The position numbers were made by a program, and so were the translations under genes. Below the pieces are notes generated by a model. It saw only the letters and a program-made list of their open reading frames with translations, was not told the DNA's origin and did not search any database. 64,000 bases of DNA from Bacillus oleivorans (lineage in GTDB: Bacteria > Bacillota > Bacilli > Bacillales > JC228), in NCBI RefSeq assembly GCF_900207585.1, contig NZ_OAOP01000003.1:248001-312000 (forward strand), read 5' to 3'. Shown here piece by piece: positions 58,434 to 64,000 of this stretch (position 1 is its first letter; every line of letters starts with the position of its first letter).

Positions 58434-58580
58434 GATGTACCTCCTTAAGTAGTATCGATTTTATTATGCGTCAAATACAGCATTATCATTATATCCTAAA
58501 AAAAATCAGAATCAAGTGGAAGAATCTATAACAGTTGGGTTATCATGAAAATGGAAAATACTACATTGGAGGTCAAGTAT

Positions 58581-59411
58581 ATGAAAAAAACGTTACAGGG
58601 GACAACAACCTTACATAATGGAATTGAGATGCCTTATTTCGGTCTAGGTGTGTATAAAGTAGAGGAAGGACAACAAACTGAAGAAACGGTACAAGCCGCT
58701 TTAAATATTGGTTATCGTCTGATTGATACCGCCGCCCTTTATGAAAATGAAGAGGGAGTAGGCAAAGCAATTAGAGAAAGCGGCATTCCACGCAAAGATA
58801 TCTTTGTAACAACTAAAGTATGGAATAGTGATCAAGGGTATGACTCTACATTAAAAGCATTTGAGACAAGCTTTAATAAGCTCGGCTTGGATTATATTGA
58901 TTTATATTTAATCCATTGGCCAGTTGTGGCGAAGTATAAGGATACATGGAAAGCACTTGAACGTCTTTATGAAGAGGGCGCAGTAAGGGCGATTGGTGTC
59001 AGTAACTTTCAGCCCCATCACTTAGAGGACCTTATGAATACTGCCAATGAAAAACCAACTGTCAATCAGGTAGAATGTCATCCTTTACTTACGCAGGCAG
59101 AAGTTAAAGAAATCTGCTGGAAGCATGATATTAAAGTAGAAGCATGGTCGCCGATTGCACGAGGACGTGTGCTTGAACATCCTGTATTAGTGAAACTGGC
59201 TGAAAAGCATCAAAAATCCCCAGCCCAAATCATATTGCGTTGGCATCTGCAGCAGGACGTTATCATCATTCCAAAGTCAGTAAACGAGAAACGATTAAAG
59301 GAAAATGCTGATATCTTTGATTTTGAATTAACAGCTGAAGATATGACACAGATTGATGGACTTAATAAAAATGAAAGATTTGGTGCCGATCCAGATAATT
59401 TTGATTTTTAA
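58581..59411 (+). CDS. yvgN: Aldo/keto reductase YvgN (glyoxal/methylglyoxal reductase)
   Basis: A 276-residue AKR5-type reductase, exactly the length of B. subtilis YvgN. Catalytic tetrad: Asp and Tyr in 'RLIDTAALYENEEGVG', Lys in 'FVTTKVWNSDQGYDST', His in 'DLYLIHWPVVAKYKDTW'. NADPH segment 'IIPKSVNEKRLKENADIFDF'. It reduces methylglyoxal and other short reactive carbonyls. ATG 58581 follows TTGGAGGTCAAG; an upstream ATG at 58545 adds 12 residues without likeness. A terminator closes the gene. Confidence 0.9.
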   Translation: MKKTLQGTTTLHNGIEMPYFGLGVYKVEEGQQTEETVQAALNIGYRLIDTAALYENEEGVGKAIRESGIPRKDIFVTTKVWNSDQGYDSTLKAFETSFNKLGLDYIDLYLIHWPVVAKYKDTWKALERLYEEGAVRAIGVSNFQPHHLEDLMNTANEKPTVNQVECHPLLTQAEVKEICWKHDIKVEAWSPIARGRVLEHPVLVKLAEKHQKSPAQIILRWHLQQDVIIIPKSVNEKRLKENADIFDFELTAEDMTQIDGLNKNERFGADPDNFDF

Positions 59412-59414
59412 TTG

Positions 59415-59438
59415 ACTCCGCTTTAGCGGAGTTTTTTT
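59415..59438 (+). terminator. Terminator after yvgN
   Basis: Stem ACTCCGC / GCGGAGT with loop TTTA, then a T tract. Confidence 0.9.
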
Positions 59439-59464
59439 CACGTAATAGAATCCGACATAACTGC

Positions 59465-59600
59465 CAAATTGATTTCCGCTGCAGGCAGTCGCTTTCCGCG
59501 GGCAACGCTTCAGCTTCCTCGGAAGCAAAAACCGCTTCCTGCGGGATCTTCAGCTGTTGCTTTTCCCGCAGGAGTCGACTGCCCTCCGCTCCAATCAATT
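59465..59600. repeat. GC-rich Bacillus intergenic inverted repeat
   Basis: About 135 bases of far higher GC than the surroundings. Left arm CCGCTGCAGGCAGTCGCTTT and right arm GGAGTCGACTGCCCTCCGC pair imperfectly over about 40 bases, and the middle holds CCTCGGAAGC and CCGCTTCCTGCGGG pairings. I recall this sequence type from intergenic regions of many Bacillus genomes. It has no gene; short frames within it are artefacts. Confidence 0.75.
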
Positions 59601-59747
59601 ATCACAAAAGTAAATAGCTACGTTTGTGATTTAATCAACTAATCCTTTTTACGGTCGATTTGTAATCGTGAATAAAAGACAGGGACTGGGTTAAAATCAT
59701 AAATGATCTACAACTAAGTAGAATCTACCTAGAGAGGTGATGTGGAC

Positions 59748-60362
59748 ATGGCAAGTGTAAACTTAGCCATTATCTATTACAGTTCAACTGGTACAAATTA
59801 CCAAATGGCGCAGTGGGCAGAACTTGGCGGGAAAGATGCTGGAGCCGAAGTTAAGGTTTTAAAAGTAAAAGAGCTTGCCCCTGAAGCGGCCATTGCTTCA
59901 AACCCTGCTTGGAAGAATCACTATGATGAGACTAAAAATGTCCCTGAGGCAACGCCGGATGATCTCGATTGGGCAGATGCCATTATTTTTAGCTGTCCGA
60001 CCCGATTTGGTAATGTCCCATCACAGATGAAGCAATTTTTAGATCTGACAGGAGGGCTTTGGGCACAAGGAAAATTAGCTAATAAGGTAGTTAGTGCAAT
60101 GACCAGTGCAACTAATTATCACGGTGGCCATGAACAAACCATAAATGCTCTCTATACAACCATGATGCACTGGGGTGCGATTATTGCTGCTCCAGGCTAC
60201 ACAGATCCTGTGATTTTTGGAGCTGGGGGGAACCCTTATGGGACATCAGTAACGGTGGACCAAGAAGGAAAAATGCTTGAGGACGCAGAAGGTGCAGTTA
60301 AACACCAGGCCAAACGAACTGTAGAAGTAGCAAAATGGGTGAAAAGCGGATTAAACGGCTAG
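59748..60362 (+). CDS. wrbA: WrbA-type NAD(P)H:quinone oxidoreductase
   Basis: A 204-residue flavodoxin-like protein. FMN site: 'AIIYYSSTGTNYQMAQWAEL' at the N-terminus, 'IIFSCPTRFGNVPSQMKQFLD' (split: IIFSCPTRFGN, VPSQMKQFLD), 'GLWAQGKLANKVVSAMTSAT' and 'GAGGNPYGTSVTV', all typical of WrbA. It reduces quinones by two electrons and so protects against redox cycling. ATG 59748 follows AGAGAGGTGATG. It is close in length to WrbA of E. coli (198). Confidence 0.88.
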   Translation: MASVNLAIIYYSSTGTNYQMAQWAELGGKDAGAEVKVLKVKELAPEAAIASNPAWKNHYDETKNVPEATPDDLDWADAIIFSCPTRFGNVPSQMKQFLDLTGGLWAQGKLANKVVSAMTSATNYHGGHEQTINALYTTMMHWGAIIAAPGYTDPVIFGAGGNPYGTSVTVDQEGKMLEDAEGAVKHQAKRTVEVAKWVKSGLNG

Positions 60363-60374
60363 CACTCAGAATAT

Positions 60375-60418
60375 AAAAGGCTGTCCCACAAAAATTGGAA
60401 GGGGACAGCCTTTTATTT
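60375..60418. terminator. Bidirectional terminator between wrbA and the pseudouridine synthase
   Basis: Stem AAAAGGCTGTCCC / GGGACAGCCTTTT with T- and A-rich flanks, between converging genes; it overlaps the last bases of the minus-strand gene. Confidence 0.85.
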
Positions 60419-61312
60419 TAATAAATTTATCATATCATCTAAGAATGGCGCTTTTACTGTAATGTTCTCTTCAAGTAAAGGATGAATAAAAGATAATTGA
60501 ATGCCATGAAGAGCTGGCCGATAAAAGTCTGATGAACCGCCATAAAGCTGATCGCCAACAAGCGGATGTCCTATAGAGCTAAGATGTACACGAATTTGGT
60601 GGGTTCGCCCCGTTTCAAGTGTACATTGTATCAGAGACCGATTCTTTTTCTTGGAGGATTCTAGAACCTGGTAAAGGGTTATAGCGGATTGTCCGCCTGG
60701 TGAAACCCTCCTTCTTGTCGGATGGTGCCTATCCCGGCCAATGGGTTCGTTTATCGTCCCCTTATTCTGGGATGGTATCCCATCGACAACAGCCCAATAG
60801 GTACGGTGTACTTCTTTCTTTGTCAATCGCTCGTCTAATAAGACACCTGCCAATTCATGTTTTGAAAACAGAACAGCCCCTGTTGTGTCACGATCTAACC
60901 GGTGAATGGGACGAACTTTTCGTTTTTCCCCAGTAGCATAAACATGAAAACTTACAGCATGCAGAAGGGTTGTTTCTTCCTTTTCTTCTGTCGGATGTGT
61001 CTTCATATGGGGTGGTTTGTTAACCGCCATACAATGGTCATCTTCAAATAAAATATCAATATCTGCATAGATTGGTGCAACTAAAAATTCCTGATCCTCT
61101 AATACTTTTATTTTTAAGCGATCTCCTTTGTTACATGGAGTATTCCAATGGTGATCGTCTCCATTTATTAAAACAGCACGATCCATCCGCCATTGATGAA
61201 CCAGTTTTTTTGGAAGCATCCATTTCTTTTTAAAAATATCCTGTAATGTAAGCCCTTCCCATTCCGCTTTTACAGGTAAAATAAGGTAGGGACCCTGTCG
61301 ATCAACTCGCAT
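60413..61312 (-). CDS. RluA family pseudouridine synthase
   Basis: A 299-residue enzyme that turns uridine to pseudouridine in rRNA or tRNA. The catalytic Asp is in 'HRLDRDTTGAVLFSK'; 'TGRTHQIRVHLSSIGHPLVG' and 'QLYGGSS' are the other family blocks. An S4-like N-terminal part (residues 15-75, 'LVHQWRMDRAVLINGDDHHW') is divergent. It resembles B. subtilis YjbO/YhcT-type proteins; the target site is not decidable. The start ATG at 61312 has no perfect ribosome site (AAGGAGTATACGGT precedes). Confidence 0.87.
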   Translation of the reverse strand: MRVDRQGPYLILPVKAEWEGLTLQDIFKKKWMLPKKLVHQWRMDRAVLINGDDHHWNTPCNKGDRLKIKVLEDQEFLVAPIYADIDILFEDDHCMAVNKPPHMKTHPTEEKEETTLLHAVSFHVYATGEKRKVRPIHRLDRDTTGAVLFSKHELAGVLLDERLTKKEVHRTYWAVVDGIPSQNKGTINEPIGRDRHHPTRRRVSPGGQSAITLYQVLESSKKKNRSLIQCTLETGRTHQIRVHLSSIGHPLVGDQLYGGSSDFYRPALHGIQLSFIHPLLEENITVKAPFLDDMINLLK

Positions 61313-61449
61313 ACCGTATACTCCTTATGTAAATATTCAAACTGAATTACAATGCCTTAAATTACCACCGACTATGAAGGTTGACCTATGTTATTCTAGA
61401 TAATATATTACGACTAGATTACAGAGTGATGACAAAGGTGGGTCGGTGA

Positions 61450-61854
61450 GTGAAAGTAGTATATGCCTCGACAAAGGAACAAGCGGAAAAAATTCAAGAA
61501 CTAGTTTCTTATATGTATTCTGAAATTTTCCCACAATTTTTCCTTGATGATGAAATAGAAAACTTTGAAAATATGGATGTCTTACATATGAATGAAAGGC
61601 ACTATGAATATGTCAGTACACTTAAAGAAGCCTTTCAGGTTATTTCAAGCTTACAAACTATTATAGCCATTTTAGAAGTAAAAAATCGAGAAGATATCGA
61701 TGAAAAGTATCGGGATATTTTCAATGAAAATGTCCGTATACTGCAGAATTTTGGTTTATGCTTTCCCTTTTCCTTTCGGCATTTTCAATCGATAAAAGCT
61801 AGTTCGAATGATTTTAGCGCCTATGTGAGACCGGCCAATCAATTACTTATTTAA
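61450..61854 (+). CDS. yhcU: YhcU family protein (DUF5365)
   Basis: A 134-residue cytosolic protein. The pattern 'MKVVYASTKEQAEKIQELVS', 'MYSEIFPQFFLDDEI', 'LKEAFQVISSLQTIIAIL' and 'YRDIFNENVRILQNFGLCFP' follows B. subtilis YhcU. The function is unknown. GTG 61450 is the start, preceded by AAAGGTGGG. It converges with the thiol-redox pair downstream and has a terminator. Confidence 0.8.
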   Translation: MKVVYASTKEQAEKIQELVSYMYSEIFPQFFLDDEIENFENMDVLHMNERHYEYVSTLKEAFQVISSLQTIIAILEVKNREDIDEKYRDIFNENVRILQNFGLCFPFSFRHFQSIKASSNDFSAYVRPANQLLI

Positions 61855-61865
61855 TGGATAATGAA

Positions 61866-61904
61866 AAAAGTGCTAACAGTTAATAAACCGTTAGCACTTT
61901 TAAT
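61866..61904. terminator. Bidirectional terminator between yhcU and the thioredoxin-like gene
   Basis: Stem AAAAGTGCTAAC / GTTAGCACTTTT, with A- and T-rich flanks. Confidence 0.85.
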
Positions 61905-61911
61905 TTAGGTT

Positions 61912-62385
61912 TTACTTTGCGGCTACGTATTCAGTGAACCAGGCATTAAAATATTCTTTGTCGTATGCGCCCGTTATCCGTTCATACTCTACACCATCTT
62001 TAAAATGAATAATAGTTGGCGTGGCTTCGATCGCGTAATCATTCCAGCCTTCTTCAAATTCTAAGATGTTGTATTTAACAAGGTCAATTCCCATTTCTTC
62101 TGTCATTGGATCAATAATAGGGGTAGTAGCCTGACAGTGAACACACTCAGGGCTAAAGAAATAAACCGTCACATCTTCTTTATTCGCTAGCTTTTCTTTT
62201 AATTCATCTGGAAGGATGATATTGTCATATAATGGATCACCAATCAGATCAATGGTAGACTGTTCTAAATTATCTGTGCCGTAAGGGTTATCCTTTAACT
62301 TATCTGCGTTTTGTGCATAATTTAAAAAGGCCATTCCTCCGAATAAAACAACAATGATAACTAGGAAAATAATAACTTTTTTCAT
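61912..62385 (-). CDS. Membrane-anchored thioredoxin-like protein (BdbA-like)
   Basis: A 157-residue protein with an N-terminal membrane anchor (residues 3-22) and an extracellular thioredoxin fold with active site CVHC in 'VTVYFFSPECVHCQATTP' and cis-Pro in 'AIEATPTIIHF'. It works in thiol oxidation or reduction outside the membrane. It starts by overlapping the stop of bdbC, so the two make an oxidase/thiol-disulfide pair, like bdbA/bdbC or bdbC/bdbD couples in B. subtilis. Confidence 0.85.
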   Translation of the reverse strand: MKKVIIFLVIIVVLFGGMAFLNYAQNADKLKDNPYGTDNLEQSTIDLIGDPLYDNIILPDELKEKLANKEDVTVYFFSPECVHCQATTPIIDPMTEEMGIDLVKYNILEFEEGWNDYAIEATPTIIHFKDGVEYERITGAYDKEYFNAWFTEYVAAK

Positions 62386-62807
62386 TATTTCACTCCTTTT
62401 TTCCAGATTAATAAGCTGAAATTAATGATAATAATAAAGGCAATTAGAGCAAGGAAAGGAATTGTAACGAATCCAAACCAGTTAATATATTCACCCGTAC
62501 AAGAGACTCGTCCGCACGAAATAGAATTTTCAGCCAGAAAACTCACTTTTTGAATAGAATAATGGTAAAGCGAGATTAGTGCACCGATGGATGATAGGAT
62601 TAATGTATACAAACTGATAGAAAAATCTTTTTTAACAACGGCTATCCCCAAAATAATCGCTTGCGGATACATAAGTATTCTTTGGTACCAGCATAAAACA
62701 CATGGCTCATACATTCGTACCTCAGAAAAATATAAGCTGCCAAACATCGCAACAACGGATGCAGCCCATGCTATGAATAAATAAGTTTCTCTTCGATCTT
62801 TTTTCAA
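62385..62807 (-). CDS. bdbC: Thiol-disulfide oxidoreductase BdbC (DsbB family)
   Basis: A 140-residue membrane protein with four helices. The first cysteine pair is in 'EPCVLCWYQRILMYPQA', the second in 'ISCGRVSCTGEYINWFGF', as in B. subtilis BdbC (138 residues). It passes electrons from an extracellular thiol oxidase to quinone, and in Bacillus is needed for disulfides in competence and secreted proteins. TTG 62807 fits the ribosome site AAGGAGAGGG and the family N-terminus; the frame continues nine codons further up. Confidence 0.88.
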   Translation of the reverse strand: MKKDRRETYLFIAWAASVVAMFGSLYFSEVRMYEPCVLCWYQRILMYPQAIILGIAVVKKDFSISLYTLILSSIGALISLYHYSIQKVSFLAENSISCGRVSCTGEYINWFGFVTIPFLALIAFIIIINFSLLIWKKGVK

Positions 62808-62932
62808 CCGGAACCCTCTCCTTCTTCTTAACAAATTATATTATGCTTGGTTACAAAAAGTAAATTGAAAGAGTTTGACAATATTATGAATATCTGAACA
62901 ATAGACGACATTAACAAAAAAAAGTAAGCTAG

Positions 62933-64000
<1,068 letters not shown>

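Overview
The window is a low-GC Gram-positive chromosome segment, almost certainly from the Bacillaceae (a Bacillus or a related genus). The evidence is strong AGGAGG-type ribosome binding sites, frequent TTG and GTG starts, spore-associated genes (yhbH, a CotF-type coat protein), Bacillus-specific families (YitT, YhcU, BdbC, YvgN, HelD), an S-box and a ydaO-type riboswitch, CcpA cre boxes, and close relatives in B. subtilis for most genes. There are no tRNA or rRNA genes, no phage genes, no transposases and no CRISPR array. Both window edges cut genes: a polysaccharide deacetylase at the left and a GH13 alpha-glucosidase at the right.

Layout. 1-7.5 kb: housekeeping and stress genes (yhbH, a histidine kinase fused to an RsbR-like STAS module, YitT, the tRNA hydroxylase trhO, and a dicarboxylate/glutamate symporter behind a c-di-AMP riboswitch with its own terminator). 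8-11.2 kb: methionine salvage (mtnE and mtnU divergent), followed by an intact S-box riboswitch that now leads only into a truncated mtnA. 11.2-15.1 kb: a secreted subtilase, a wrecked KP-43-like protease gene, and an NprR-type quorum-sensing receptor with its small export peptide gene. 15.2-18.1 kb: plsY, a coat protein, a LysE exporter and a broken RimK-like ATP-grasp gene. 18.1-23.9 kb: a catabolic operon for a four-carbon sugar acid (DeoR regulator, DUF1537 kinase, PdxA2, GntP permease), then a short-form 6-phosphogluconate dehydrogenase. 23.9-24.5 kb: an array of about 24 degenerate 21-bp repeats. 24.6-27.3 kb: a RocB-type peptidase and an aldo/keto reductase.

The centrepiece is 27.6-51.0 kb. 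A phenylacetyl-CoA catabolic cluster (paaK, paaABCD, paaF/G, aldehyde dehydrogenase, paaH, paaJ, a third crotonase, paaX, paaY) is followed by a TrpXYZ-type ABC importer, a hotdog thioesterase, a clear phenylalanine dehydrogenase and a complete four-gene 2-oxoacid dehydrogenase complex. Read together, the genes give a route from imported phenylalanine to phenylpyruvate, to phenylacetyl-CoA by direct oxidative decarboxylation, and on through ring epoxidation and beta-oxidation. Two nearly identical 21-bp palindromes (before paaA and before the thioesterase/phenylalanine dehydrogenase block) and three perfect cre boxes (before paaK, before the importer, before phenylalanine dehydrogenase) tie the two halves into one regulon. 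Two oddities stand out: paaE is missing, with a small EthD-like gene between paaD and paaF, and the E3 subunit has a broken NAD-binding glycine motif.

51.4-64 kb: small hypothetical genes, a YeiL-type Crp/Fnr regulator divergent from an HcaT-like transporter with a perfect 20-bp palindrome between them, helD, a DUF4352 lipoprotein, yvgN, a WrbA-type flavoprotein, an RluA-type pseudouridine synthase, yhcU, a thioredoxin-like/BdbC pair, and the start of an alpha-glucosidase. Three copies of a palindromic intergenic repeat (7.5, 38.4 and 51.1 kb) and one GC-rich Bacillus repeat (59.5 kb) sit between genes.

All family assignments rest on reading motifs and remembered homologues; no database search was run.
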